From positions 1-64,000 of the forward strand of contig JADJRU010000013.1 of the NCBI GenBank assembly GCA_016712105.1: a stretch of 64,000 nt of DNA, read 5' to 3'. The stretch is from Ahniella sp. Its GTDB lineage: Bacteria > Pseudomonadota > Gammaproteobacteria > Xanthomonadales > Ahniellaceae. The notes beneath the pieces were generated by a model that had not been told where the DNA came from, ran no database searches, and was given only the letters and a program-made list of their open reading frames with translations. Both the position numbers and the translations under genes were made by a program. Positions within the stretch are counted from its first letter, which is position 1. Every line of letters begins with the position of its first letter. Shown here piece by piece: positions 1 through 8,513 of this stretch.

Positions 1-2
1 AG

Positions 3-921
3 CCGATGAACTGCCCGGGCCACGTCCAGGTGTTCAATACCGGCTTGCACAGCTACCGTGAATTGCCGATCCGTTACGGTGAGTTCGGATCCTGCCATCG
101 TAATGAGGCTTCCGGTGCACTGCACGGCATCCTCCGCGTCCGCGGCTTCACGCAGGACGACGGGCACATCTTCTGTACCGAAGACCAGATCGAACCGGAA
201 GTCAGTGCGTTCCACGAGCAGGCTTTGCAGGTCTACGCACAGTTCGGATTCACCGAGCTGCAGGTCAAGATTGCCTTGCGTCCGGAAAAACGACTCGGTG
301 ATGACGCCACCTGGGACAAGGCCGGAAGGCGCGCTGCGTGCCGCGTTGGCGAAAGCGGGCGTCGAATGGCAGGAGTTGCCGGGTGAGGGCGCTTTCTACG
401 GTCCGAAGATCGAATACCACCTGAAGGACGCGATCGGCCGCACCTGGCAGCTCGGGACCATGCAAGTCGATTTCATGATGCCCGGTCGCCTGGGCGCCGA
501 ATATGTCGCCGAAGATTCCAGCCGCCGGACTCCGGTCATGCTGCATCGGGCGATCGTTGGTTCGATGGAACGGTTCATCGGCATCCTGATCGAAAACTTC
601 GCGGGCGCCCTGCCGCCATGGCTCGCACCGGTCCAGGCAGTAGTGATGAACATCACTGATGCGCAGGGTGATTTTGTCCGTCAGGCGACACAAACGCTGG
701 TTGATGCGGGCTGGCGTGTGGAAGCCGATTTGCGGAACGAAAAGATCGGCTATAAGATCCGTGAACACACCCTTCAGAAAGTCCCGTACTTGCTGGTGGT
801 GGGTGACCGAGAACGCGACAGTCAGTCGGTTTCGGTCCGGTCGATGTCCGGCGAAGATCTCGGTGTCATGACGCTCGATGCGTTCAGCGACCGGCTTCGT
901 TCGGAGTCGTTGAAGGCTTGA
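3..921 (+). CDS. thrS: Threonyl-tRNA synthetase, 3' part (frameshifted)
   Basis: Charges tRNA-Thr with threonine in the cytoplasm (class II aaRS). The window opens inside the catalytic core at the PMNCPGH motif. Motif 2 follows (RNEASGALHGILRVRGFTQDD), then QVDFMMPGRLGAEYV, and the C-terminal anticodon-binding domain with NEKIGYKIREHTLQKVPYLL. The frame changes near 324: an extra G in 'aaggccggaagg' separates DDATWDKA from EGALRAALAKAG. Removing one base restores a continuous synthetase. The gene is single copy and essential in related bacteria, so a consensus error is likelier than a pseudogene. infC follows after a 40-46 nt gap, the usual order. Confidence 0.95.
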
Positions 922-967
922 GCCGCAGGCTCGCCCTTCTTTTCATTGGGCTTTAGGAGATATTCGA

Positions 968-1486
968 ATCAGTACCGAGAAATTGAACCGCCGGAACCAC
1001 GAAATCCGAGTTCCGCGAGTGCGCCTGATCGGCGCGGATGGTGAGCAGATCGGCGTGGTCCCCCGCGACGAAGCACTGCGTATGGCCATTGATGCCGAAA
1101 TGGATCTCGTCGAGATCGTGCCGAACTCCGACCCGCCGGTATGCCGGGTCATGGACTTCGGCAAGTTCCGCTTCGAGCAGCAAAAGAAGGCGAATGCCGC
1201 CAAGAAGAAGCAGAAGAACGTCGAGATCAAGGAACTGAAGTTCCGTCCGACCACGGACGAGGGCGACTACCAGATCAAACTGCGTAATCTGCGGCGGTTC
1301 ATCTCCGAGGGTGACAAGGTCAAGGTCAACATCCGGTTCAAGGGGCGCGAACTCGCGCACACTGAACTCGGCATGGCCATGGCCAAGCGCCTCGAGGAAG
1401 ACCTGAAAGAAGAAGTGACAATCGAGCAGTTCCCACGCCTCGAGGGACGCCAGATGGTCATGATGGTCGCGCCGAAGCGCAAGTAA
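968..1486 (+). CDS. infC: Translation initiation factor IF-3, non-AUG start
   Basis: IF-3 binds the 30S subunit and checks start codons. Both halves of the family are visible: the N-terminal domain (NRRNHEIRVPRVRLIG, PPVCRVMDFGKF) and the C-terminal domain (EIKELKFRPTTDEGDYQIKLRN, VKVNIRFKGRE, EGRQMVMMVAPKRK). No ATG or GTG precedes the conserved region in frame. The strong Shine-Dalgarno AGGAG at 955-959 lies 8 nt before an ATC codon at 968 (giving MSTEKLNRRN) and 2 nt before an ATT at 962. I choose ATC on spacing. A TTG at 983 would remove conserved-position residues. Rare start codons on infC are the known basis of IF-3 autoregulation in other bacteria. Confidence 0.93.
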   Translation: MSTEKLNRRNHEIRVPRVRLIGADGEQIGVVPRDEALRMAIDAEMDLVEIVPNSDPPVCRVMDFGKFRFEQQKKANAAKKKQKNVEIKELKFRPTTDEGDYQIKLRNLRRFISEGDKVKVNIRFKGRELAHTELGMAMAKRLEEDLKEEVTIEQFPRLEGRQMVMMVAPKRK

Positions 1487-1507
1487 GGTTCAATTCTCGT
1501 GTTTTCG

Positions 1508-1540
1508 AAACGGTTGGAGTTCACACTCCAGCCGTTTTTT
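1508..1540 (+). terminator. Rho-independent terminator after infC
   Basis: A stem of CGGTTGGAG and CTCCAGCCG (1511-1519 with 1526-1534, one G-U pair) closes a 6-nt loop and is followed by six T (1535-1540). It lies 22 nt after the infC stop. It would separate or attenuate transcription into rpmI-rplT. Confidence 0.8.
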
Positions 1541-1548
1541 GTTATATT
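1520..1548 (+). promoter_or_regulatory. Candidate sigma70 promoter for rpmI-rplT
   Basis: TTCACA (1520-1525) and TATATT (1543-1548) are separated by exactly 17 bp. The -35 lies inside the loop and 3' arm of the infC terminator, so the same 40 bp could both end infC transcripts and start rpmI-rplT transcripts. About 140 nt of leader would precede L35. Based on consensus matching only. Confidence 0.4.
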
Positions 1549-1690
1549 GCCGGGCTCGCTCCAATGGGCGAGCCACTGGTCCGAGTACTGGATGGTCAGG
1601 TGGGCAACCACTTATTCGCTTCGACAAGCAGGATGGAAAGTGCAGTTCGCTGCCGCTTGTCCGGGTTCAACAACAAACACAGGTCGTGTC

Positions 1691-1894
1691 ATGCCAAAGA
1701 CCAAGATCAAAACCAATCGGGCCGCTGCCAAGCGATTCCGTAAAACCGCATCCGGAAAGTTCAAGTGCGGCCATGCGTTCAAGAGTCACATCTTGACCAA
1801 GAAGTCGACGAAGCGTAAGCGCAATCTGCGCGGCGCCAACCACGTTCGTGCGGAGGACGCAGGTCGCGTCGCTCGCATGTTGCCTTACCTCTGA
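1691..1894 (+). CDS. rpmI: 50S ribosomal protein L35
   Basis: Small basic protein of 67 residues, a component of the large ribosomal subunit. It starts MPKTKIKTNRAAAKRF and contains the family stretch GHAFKSHILTKKSTKRKRNL, ending ARMLPYL. The length is normal (64-67 in the family). The ATG at 1691 is chosen because it matches the universal N-terminus. A longer in-frame extension upstream crosses the terminator and is not coding. rplT follows after 15 nt, so the two are almost certainly one operon. Confidence 0.97.
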   Translation: MPKTKIKTNRAAAKRFRKTASGKFKCGHAFKSHILTKKSTKRKRNLRGANHVRAEDAGRVARMLPYL

Positions 1895-1909
1895 GCCGGA
1901 GACTGAACT

Positions 1910-2269
1910 ATGGCACGCGTTAAACGTGGTGTGACCGCTCGTCGTCGTCACAAGAAAATCATCGGCCAGGCCAAGGGTTACTACAATGCCCGTCGCAAGG
2001 TCTTCCGAGTCGCTACCCAGGCTGTCACCAAGGCGGGTCAATACGCCTACATCGGCCGCAAGCAGCGCAAGCGTCAGTTCCGTGCATTGTGGATCGTGCG
2101 TATCAACGCCGGCGCCCGCATGTTCGGCCTGAGCTACAGCCGTCTGATCAATGGCCTCAAGAAGGCCAACATCGACATGGATCGCAAGGTCCTGGCTGAC
2201 CTCGCAGTGCACGACATCAAGGCGTTCGGCGTTGTCGCCGAGAAGGCCAAGGCAGCTTTGGCAGCCTGA
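1910..2269 (+). CDS. rplT: 50S ribosomal protein L20
   Basis: Binds 23S rRNA early in large-subunit assembly and, in many bacteria, represses its own rpmI-rplT mRNA. 119 residues, starting MARVKRGVTARRRHKKII, with the conserved AKGYYNARRKVFRVA and RKRQFRALWIVRINA segments, ending KAKAALAA. Length and ends are those of the family. A strong hairpin follows before pheS. Confidence 0.98.
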   Translation: MARVKRGVTARRRHKKIIGQAKGYYNARRKVFRVATQAVTKAGQYAYIGRKQRKRQFRALWIVRINAGARMFGLSYSRLINGLKKANIDMDRKVLADLAVHDIKAFGVVAEKAKAALAA

Positions 2270-2320
2270 GTCGTCAAACCCTGTCGGCACGGGCGAAAGC
2301 CCGGATCAACTGGTTAAACG

Positions 2321-2358
2321 ATGGGGAAAAGGCCTGGCCTTTTCCCCATTCGGTTTTC
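2321..2358 (+). terminator. Hairpin between rplT and pheS
   Basis: The inverted repeat ATGGGGAAAAGGCC / GGCCTTTTCCCCAT (2321-2349, 1-nt loop) is followed by CGGTTTTCT. It could terminate rplT transcripts or act as an attenuator ahead of pheS. A 12-bp direct repeat (TGAGGGGCGGAT at 2359-2370 and 2380-2391) flanks a second T7 run just before the pheS start. Confidence 0.65.
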
Positions 2359-2394
2359 TGAGGGGCGGATTGGTTTTTTTGAGGGGCGGATAAA

Positions 2395-3388
2395 GTGGAC
2401 GAGTTGACCGCACGCGTCGAAGGCGCGATCCAGGAAGTGGGATCGGCAGCCTCGATGGATGTATTGGAATCACTGCGTATTACCTGGCTGGGTAAATCCG
2501 GCGTACTGACCGAGCAGCTGAAGCTGCTGGGCAAACTCGACCCCGAGCAGCGCAAGCGCCAGGGCGAGCAGGTGAATCGTGCCAAGGATGCCTTGCTGTC
2601 GGCGATCGCCGTCCGCAAACAAACCCTGGAAGACGACGCCTATCGCGCACGGCTGGGTGCCGAACGGGTTGATGTCAGCATGCCCGGGCCGCAACGGCGA
2701 GCGCGGCAACGCACCCGATCACGCGCACACTCGACCGGATCGTCGACATCTTTGCGCGGCTGGGCTACTCACAAGCCGACGGTCCCGAGATCGAAGACGA
2801 TTTCCACAATTTCGAGGCGCTGAATTTCCCGCCGCACCATCCGGCGCGCGCCATGCACGACACGTTCTATTTCCCGGACGGACGCCTGCTGCGTACGCAT
2901 ACCTCGCCGGTCCAGATCCGCGCGATGACGAACCGCGAACCGCCGATCCGCATCATCGCCGCCGGCAAGGTCTACCGCGCCGACAGCGACCAGACACATA
3001 CCCCGATGTTCCATCAGGTGAAGGCCTGCTGGTTGACGAAACCTCGAGTTTTGCCGACCTGAAGGGCACGCTGAAGCAATTCATCACGGCGTTCTTCGAA
3101 CGCGATTTCGAAATGCGCTTCCGGCCCAGCTATTTCCCGTTCACCGAACCTTCGGCCGAAGTGGATATCCGCTGGGAACGCGCAGATGGCAGCTTGGGCT
3201 GGCTGGAAGTGCTGGGCTGCGGCATGGTCCACCCCAACGTGCTGCGTGCCTGCAAGATCGATCCGGAGCGCTACAGTGGCTTTGCGTTCGGCCTGGGTGT
3301 CGAGCGCTTTGCGATGCTCCGCTACGGCATTTCCGATTTGCGCAGCCTGTACGAGAACGACGTGCGCATGTTGCGCCAGTTCGCCTGA
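2395..3388 (+). CDS. pheS: Phenylalanyl-tRNA synthetase alpha subunit (three frameshifts)
   Basis: Catalytic subunit of the alpha2-beta2 PheRS. The GTG at 2395 opens MDELTARVEGAIQE, the coiled-coil arm. Class II motif sequences are clear in pieces: ITRTLDRIVDIFARLGYSQADGPEIE and HPARAMHDTFYFPDGRLLRTHTS, then FHQ-EGLLVDETSSFADLKGTL, FRPSYFPFTEPSAEVD, LGCGMVHPNVLR and GFAFGLGVERFAMLRYG. The frame changes near 2688 (extra C in 'cccgggccgc'), near 2710, and near 3020 (one base missing in 'caggtgaagg'). The assembled length of about 331 residues is normal. Three independent single-base breaks in an essential gene point to sequence error. pheT starts 18 nt downstream. Confidence 0.93.
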
Positions 3389-3406
3389 TCGACCGAGGTC
3401 ACAAGC

Positions 3407-5781
3407 ATGAAGTTTTCCGAAAATTGGTTGCGCGCGCTGGTCGACATCAACGTTGAACGCGACGTGCTGATGCACCGCCTCACGATGGCCGGGCTGGAAG
3501 TGGAAGGTGTCGAGCCCTTGGGCGCCGGACTCGACCATGTGGTCGTCGGCCAGATCATTGCTGCCGAACGCCATCCGAATGCCGACAAGCTGCAAGTCTG
3601 CCGTGTCGACACCGGCAGGGTGAGCTGCAGATCGTCTGCGGCGCACCGAACGCGCGAGTGGGCCTCAAGGCGCCTGTCGCGATGTTGGGAGCGAATCTGC
3701 CGAACGGTTTGACCATCAAGGCGGCCACGCTGCGCGGCGTGGATTCCTCCGGCATGTTGTGTTCGGCGAAAGAGCTCAAACTCTCCGACGAATCGGCGGG
3801 CCTGCTTGAACTGCCGGACGATGCGCCGGTCGGCAAGCCGCTTGCCAGCTATTTCGACCTGCCGGATGCCGCGATCGAAATCAAGCTCACGCCGAACCGC
3901 CCGGATTGCCTGGGGCTCGCAGGATTGGCAAGCGAAGTGCGGGCATTGTTTGGCCTCGGCGCAGGCGCCACAGCGAACGACGGTGCCGCTGTTCCGGTGA
4001 CCATCACCTCGCAGCGAACCGTTCATCTCAAGGCCGGCGCCGATTGCCCGCGTTACCTGGGTCGTGTGATCGAAGGTGTGGATGCGCGTGCGCCGACACC
4101 GCTCTGGCTGAAACAGCGACTGGAACGATCGGGCGTACGCTCGATCAGCGCGATTGTCGATGCGACCAACTACGTCATGCTCGAGCTGGGTCAGCCGATG
4201 CACGCGTTCGATCACGACCGCTTGAGCGGTGACGTGGTCGTGCGTCATGCACGCGCCGCCGAACGCCTCAAGCTGCTCGACGAACGTGAAGTCGACCTGG
4301 ATGGCGAGTTCCTCGTCATTGCCGATGATCAGGGCGCTCAAGCCGTGGCCGGTGTCATGGGTGGACATACGACGCGGGTCACCGACGACACCCGCAATAT
4401 CTATCTTGAAGCCGCGTTCTTTGCGCCGGCCGCCATCATCGGCCGTGCGCGCCGTCTCGGTTTGCACACGGATGCGTCCCATCGTTTCGAGCGCGGTGTC
4501 GACCCCGACATGCCGATACGTGCGATCGAACGCCTGAGTCAACTCATCGTGTCCATTTGCGGTGGCGCCGCCGGTCCAGTGCATGGCAACGAGATGGTCG
4601 AACTTCTGCCCGTTCGTGCACCGGTCGTTCTGCGACGCGCACGTCTGGCCAGGGTGCTCGGCATGAACATCGCCGATGTCGCCGTTGGAAACCTGTTTCG
4701 CGCACTCGACATGCAGGTTGAATCCTTGCCTGATGGCTGGCGAGTGACACCGCCAAGCCGGCGATTCGACATCGAGATCGAGGAAGACCTGATCGAGGAA
4801 GTGGCGCGAATCCACGGATACGACAGTGTGCCCACCAACATGCCGCGCGGCGAGTTGTCGCTGAAGGTGGAGCCCGAGGCACGTGTTCGCAACTCGCAAC
4901 TGCGTCAGGCGATGTTGTCGCGTGGGTACCTCGAAGTGCTCAACTTCAGCTTTCTGGCCACCGAGCAACTGCAAACCTGGGGCCTGGACCGTTCCGCCGT
5001 GGCTTTGTCGAACCCGCTGAACAATGAGCTTGCGGTGATGCGCACCAGCTTGTTGCCCGGGTTGCTGGCCAATCTCAAATTTAACCAGGACCGTCAGGCC
5101 GAGCGCCTGCGACTGTTCGAACTCGGCAAGGTGTTCCGTGCCGAGGAGCCGCCGGTGGAAACACCGCGTATTGCCGGTGTCGTGTGCGGCAGCGCGCGCA
5201 GCGAACAATGGGCCGAACAACGCCGTCCGGTCGACTTCTTCGACCTGAAGGGGGATGTCGAGCATCTGTTGGCATTGGCCGGTCCGGGTGATTACCGTTT
5301 CGAAACCGCCGACGTGTCGTACTTGCATGCCGGTCGTGCCGCAGCGCTCTATCGCGGTTCCGAGCGGATCGGTTTCCTCGGTTGCCTGGACCCACGCCTC
5401 GCCCGTCAGCTGGATGTGGCCGGAGACTGCTACGTCTTTGAGCTCGATCTTGCGCCGATCGTGACGCGTAAAGTTCCCAAATCCCGCGAAATTGCCCGTT
5501 TCCCATCGGTTCGACGTGATCTGGCGGTGGTTGTCCCCCAGGCGATACCGGCGAGCCAGGTGCTGGCCACCATGATTGCCGCCAGCGGTAGTTTCTTGAA
5601 GGAATGCTTTGTTTTCGATGAGTTTGTCGGCAAAGGTTTGCCTGAAGGCACAAGAAGTTTGGCTATGGGCTTGATTTTGCAGGACGAATCGCGGACGCTT
5701 ACGGATGCCGATGTGGAGCCGATGATGGCCTCCATCATCGCGGCACTGGATAAATCACTGGGAGCGAAGTTGCGGGGCTGA
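3407..5781 (+). CDS. pheT: Phenylalanyl-tRNA synthetase beta subunit (one frameshift)
   Basis: Partner of PheS that binds and edits tRNA-Phe. About 791 residues, the usual gammaproteobacterial length. The N-terminus MKFSENWLRALVDINVERDVL leads into the EMAP/tRNA-binding fold (VVGQIIAAERHPNADKLQVCRVDTG). The B3/B4 editing and B5 domains follow, and the C-terminal FDX-ACB anticodon-binding domain begins near REIARFPSVRRDLAVVV. A missing base near 3617 ('accggcagggtgag') splits the first 70 residues from the rest. ihfA begins 1 nt after the stop. Confidence 0.95.
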
Positions 5782-5782
5782 C

Positions 5783-6085
5783 ATGACGCTAACAAAAGCA
5801 GAGCTCTCAGAACGACTGTTCGATCATGTCGGCCTCAACAAGCGTGAGGCCAAAGAGTTTGTCGACGCCTTTTTTGAGGTGTTGCGGGATGGCCTCGAAG
5901 GAGGGCACCCGGTCAAACTCTCCGGCTTCGGCAATTTCGATCTTCGACAAAAGAATCAACGTCCGGGACGTAACCCCAAGACTGGCGAGGAGATTCCCAT
6001 CTCAGCGCGCCGCGTGGTCACGTTTCGTCCCGGTCAAAAGCTAAAGGCGCGAGTCGAGTCCTATGTTGGACCAAGCCAGCAATAA
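5783..6085 (+). CDS. ihfA: Integration host factor subunit alpha
   Basis: Sequence-specific DNA-bending protein (heterodimer with IHF-beta). 100 residues: MTLTKAELSERLFDHVGLNKREAKEFVDAFF, the KLSGFGNFDLRQKNQRPGRNPKTGEEI arm with the intercalating Pro in RPGRNPKTGE, and RRVVTFRPGQKLK. Length and motif order are those of IhfA. It sits between pheT (1 nt) and the merR-type gene (23-nt overlap), the typical gammaproteobacterial arrangement, so expression is probably coupled to pheST. Confidence 0.97.
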   Translation: MTLTKAELSERLFDHVGLNKREAKEFVDAFFEVLRDGLEGGHPVKLSGFGNFDLRQKNQRPGRNPKTGEEIPISARRVVTFRPGQKLKARVESYVGPSQQ

Positions 6086-6419
6086 CGAACTGCCGGCCAT
6101 CCCGGCCAAGCGATACTTCACCATCGGTGAAGTGAGCGAGCTCTGTGGCGTAAAGCCGCACGTGCTGCGCTATTGGGAACAGGAATTCGCGAGCCTGAAG
6201 CCAGTCAAGCGGCGCGGCAATCGCCGCTATTACCAGCGCCACGACGTGCTGATGATCCGCCAGATCCGCAGCTTGTTGTATGACCAGGGATTCACGATCG
6301 GCGGCGCGCGTCAGCGCCTCGAAGGCACGCAGGGCAAGGCTGAGGCAAGCCTGTCCGCGCAGGTCGTGCGTCAGGTGCGCGGGGAACTCGAAGAAGTCCT
6401 GCAACTGCTGAAGCGCTGA
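6063..6419 (+). CDS. MerR-family transcriptional regulator
   Basis: 118 residues with a complete MerR winged-helix domain: YFTIGEVSELCGVKPHVLRYWEQEF, then RRGNRRYYQRHDVLMIRQIRSLLYDQGFTIGGARQRL. A short C-terminal helix follows (QVVRQVRGELEEVLQLLKR), likely for dimerisation. There is no effector domain or cysteine cluster. This short regulator occupies the same place next to ihfA in many gammaproteobacteria; its target is not established. It overlaps the ihfA 3' end by 23 nt. Confidence 0.9.
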   Translation: MLDQASNNELPAIPAKRYFTIGEVSELCGVKPHVLRYWEQEFASLKPVKRRGNRRYYQRHDVLMIRQIRSLLYDQGFTIGGARQRLEGTQGKAEASLSAQVVRQVRGELEEVLQLLKR

Positions 6420-6493
6420 AGCAACACAGTCCTTGTGGCTTGTGATCGCGGTCGTTTGCGGTCAGAATTGCGCGCTCAATCTGAACGCCTAGT

Positions 6494-6570
6494 CGGGGCG
6501 TAGCGCAGCCTGGTAGCGCACTAGCATGGGGTGCTAGGGGTCGTGAGTTCGAATCTCACCGTCCCGACCA
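6494..6570 (+). tRNA. tRNA-Pro (anticodon GGG)
   Basis: 77 nt with encoded CCA end. The acceptor arms CGGGGCG and CGTCCCG pair with one mismatch-tolerant position. The D arm is GCGCAGCCTGGTAGCGC, the anticodon stem is CTAGC/GCTAG (6521-6525 with 6533-6537) with anticodon GGG at 6528-6530, and the T arm GTGAG-TTCGAAT-CTCAC is perfect. A tRNA-Pro at this position downstream of ihfA-merR is common in Lysobacterales. Confidence 0.97.
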
Positions 6571-6616
6571 ATTTCTCGGCCAGTGATGGCTCGATCCCGC
6601 CTGCAACCCCGCCCCA

Positions 6617-6628
6617 GGGGGGGGGGGG
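6617..6628 (+). repeat. Homopolymer of 12 G upstream of the MFS gene
   Basis: Twelve consecutive G, preceded by GCCCCA, end 30 nt before the ATG of the MFS transporter and 18 nt before its Shine-Dalgarno (AGGAG, 6647-6651). Tracts of this length are prone to slipped-strand mispairing and, in other bacteria, switch expression when placed in promoters or leaders. The exact length is uncertain given indels elsewhere in this sequence. Confidence 0.9.
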
Positions 6629-6658
6629 TTGTGCGGGGCAGAATTCAGGAGTCCGAAC

Positions 6659-8299
6659 ATGGCCGTCACGCCGATCGCTCATCCATCAGGCGGTGACATC
6701 ACCTCCGGACACAAAAGAGTCATCTTTGCGTCCAGTCTCGGCACCGTCTTCGAGTGGTACGACTTCTATCTTTATGGCGCGCTGGCGGCTGTCATCGCCA
6801 AGCAGTTTTTCTCTGCGCTGGATCCGACCAGCGGCTTCATCTTCGCGCTGCTGGCGTTTGCGGCCGGCTTTGCGGTGCGCCCCTTTGGCGCGCTGGTGTT
6901 CGGGCGCCTCGGCGACATGGTTGGTCGCAAGCACACCTTTCTGGTGACGATCGTGATCATGGGCCTGTCGACGTTTTTTGTCGGCCTGTTGCCGTCCTAC
7001 AATTCGATCGGCGTGGCTGCACCCATCATTCTGATCCTGTTGCGGATGCTTCAAGGTTTGGCGCTCGGCGGAGAATACGGCGGCGCGGCCACCTATGTGG
7101 CCGAACACGCGCCCAACGGCAAGCGAGGCCTCTACACCAGCTTCATCCAGACCACGGCCACCCTCGGCCTGTTCCTGTCCTTGCTGGTCATCCTGGGCTG
7201 CCGATTGGCATTGGGACCCGAAGCATTTGATGCATGGGGCTGGCGCCTGCCGTTTCTGCTGTCGTTTGTGCTGCTGGGTATGTCGGTCTACATCCGGATG
7301 CAGCTGAACGAGTCGCCACTCTTTCAGCAGATGAAGGAAGAGGGGACCCATTCCAAGGCACCCCTGAAGGACAGTTTCGGCAATTGGGCCAACGCGCGAA
7401 TCGTCATTCTGGCCCTGGTTGGTGCGACGGCGGGCCAGGCGGTGGTCTGGTACGCCGGGCAGTTCTACGCGCTGTTTTTCCTTACGCAGACCCTGAAGGT
7501 CGACGGGACCATGGCGAACCTGCTGATGGCCGCCGCGCTGATCATCGCGACGCCGTTTTTTGTCGTGTTCGGCTGGCTTTCGGACCGCATCGGTCGGAAG
7601 CCGATCATCATCGCCGGTTGTGTGCTCGCAGCGGCCACGTACTTTCCCTTGTTCGGTGCGCTCACGCACTACGCCAATCCGGCGCTGGAAGCGGCCGTAG
7701 CGGCCAATCCCGTGGTCGTGGTCGCCGACCCCGCACAATGTAGTGTCCAGTTCGATCCGATCGGCAAGACCGTCTTCAACAAGAGCTGCGATATCGCGAA
7801 GTCGGCGCTGGCCAGAAGTGGTGTCACCTACGCCAATGAGGTGGCCCCAGCGGATTCGATCGCAGTGATCCGGGTAGGGGCCGCGGTCATCCCGGCATTC
7901 GATGGCCGCAACATGGCTGAGGCCGAGTTCAAGATCGCGAGTGCCCAGTTCGCAGCCACGAAAACGCACGCACCCGCCCCGAAAACGCCCGGGGTCAACA
8001 AAACCATGGTGCTGGTGATCCTCACGATCCTCGTGCTCTACGTGACGATGGTCTACGGCCCGATCGCGGCGTGGCTGGTCGAGTTGTTCCCGACGCGCAT
8101 CCGCTACACCTCGATGTCGCTGCCGTATCACATCGGCAACGGCTGGTTCGGCGGCTTCCTGCCCACCACGGCGTTTGCGCTGGTCGCGTTCAGTGGCGAC
8201 ATCTACTTTGGCCTCTGGTATCCGATCGCCATCGCGTTGATGACGGCCGTGATTGGTGCGCTGTTCCTGCCGGAAACGAAGAACTCCGACATCAGTTGA
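6659..8299 (+). CDS. MFS transporter, metabolite:H+ symporter (MHS) type
   Basis: 546-residue inner-membrane transporter. The N-terminus has the MHS signature SLGTVFEWYDFYLYGALAA, followed by RPFGALVFGRLGDMVGRKHTF (loop 2-3 motif) and GLALGGEYGGAATYVAEHAP. A second MFS loop motif lies in GWLSDRIGRKP. Residues about 338-443 form a long non-hydrophobic insertion between the ninth and tenth predicted helices, making the protein roughly 100 residues longer than ProP/ShiA-type members. The substrate cannot be told. The ATG at 6659 is preceded by CAGGAG at 7 nt, so it is preferred over the TTG at 6629. No obvious operon partner. Confidence 0.88.
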   Translation: MAVTPIAHPSGGDITSGHKRVIFASSLGTVFEWYDFYLYGALAAVIAKQFFSALDPTSGFIFALLAFAAGFAVRPFGALVFGRLGDMVGRKHTFLVTIVIMGLSTFFVGLLPSYNSIGVAAPIILILLRMLQGLALGGEYGGAATYVAEHAPNGKRGLYTSFIQTTATLGLFLSLLVILGCRLALGPEAFDAWGWRLPFLLSFVLLGMSVYIRMQLNESPLFQQMKEEGTHSKAPLKDSFGNWANARIVILALVGATAGQAVVWYAGQFYALFFLTQTLKVDGTMANLLMAAALIIATPFFVVFGWLSDRIGRKPIIIAGCVLAAATYFPLFGALTHYANPALEAAVAANPVVVVADPAQCSVQFDPIGKTVFNKSCDIAKSALARSGVTYANEVAPADSIAVIRVGAAVIPAFDGRNMAEAEFKIASAQFAATKTHAPAPKTPGVNKTMVLVILTILVLYVTMVYGPIAAWLVELFPTRIRYTSMSLPYHIGNGWFGGFLPTTAFALVAFSGDIYFGLWYPIAIALMTAVIGALFLPETKNSDIS

Positions 8300-8513
8300 T
8301 GGTTGCGCCAGAGCGACAGGATCCCTGATCGCACCGCTCGACGGGCTGATTCGTGGCATCGAACTGGGTGCCTCGCCCTGCAGGCGTCCGAAACTGCGTG
8401 GCATCGCGGCTGAAGCCTCAACGATCGCCGGTTCGGCACGAGACGAGATCGTTCGCCCAAGCCTCAGGAATCGCAGTAGCATCGAAGTTGCCGGAACCCT
8501 GCGGAGTCACTCG

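Noticed and set aside
2321..2407. PheM-like leader peptide controlling pheST
   Set aside because: The frame has four Phe codons but no ribosome site and it overlaps a hairpin and T runs that create Phe codons by chance. Kept only as a low-interest note.
3322..5328. 668-codon open frame on the minus strand over pheT
   Set aside because: Antisense to a certain gene (PheRS beta); the frame is open because of GC-rich codon bias. It has His/Arg/Gln-rich composition and no family motif.
6686..8482. 598-codon minus-strand frame over the MFS gene
   Set aside because: Composition is extremely Arg/His/Gln/Asp rich, the mirror image of membrane-protein codons; no domain visible.
8300..8513. Purine riboswitch ahead of the NCS2 permease
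   Set aside because: I could not find the paired P1-P3 arrangement with the conserved loop bases; the stretch contains a REP-like fragment instead.
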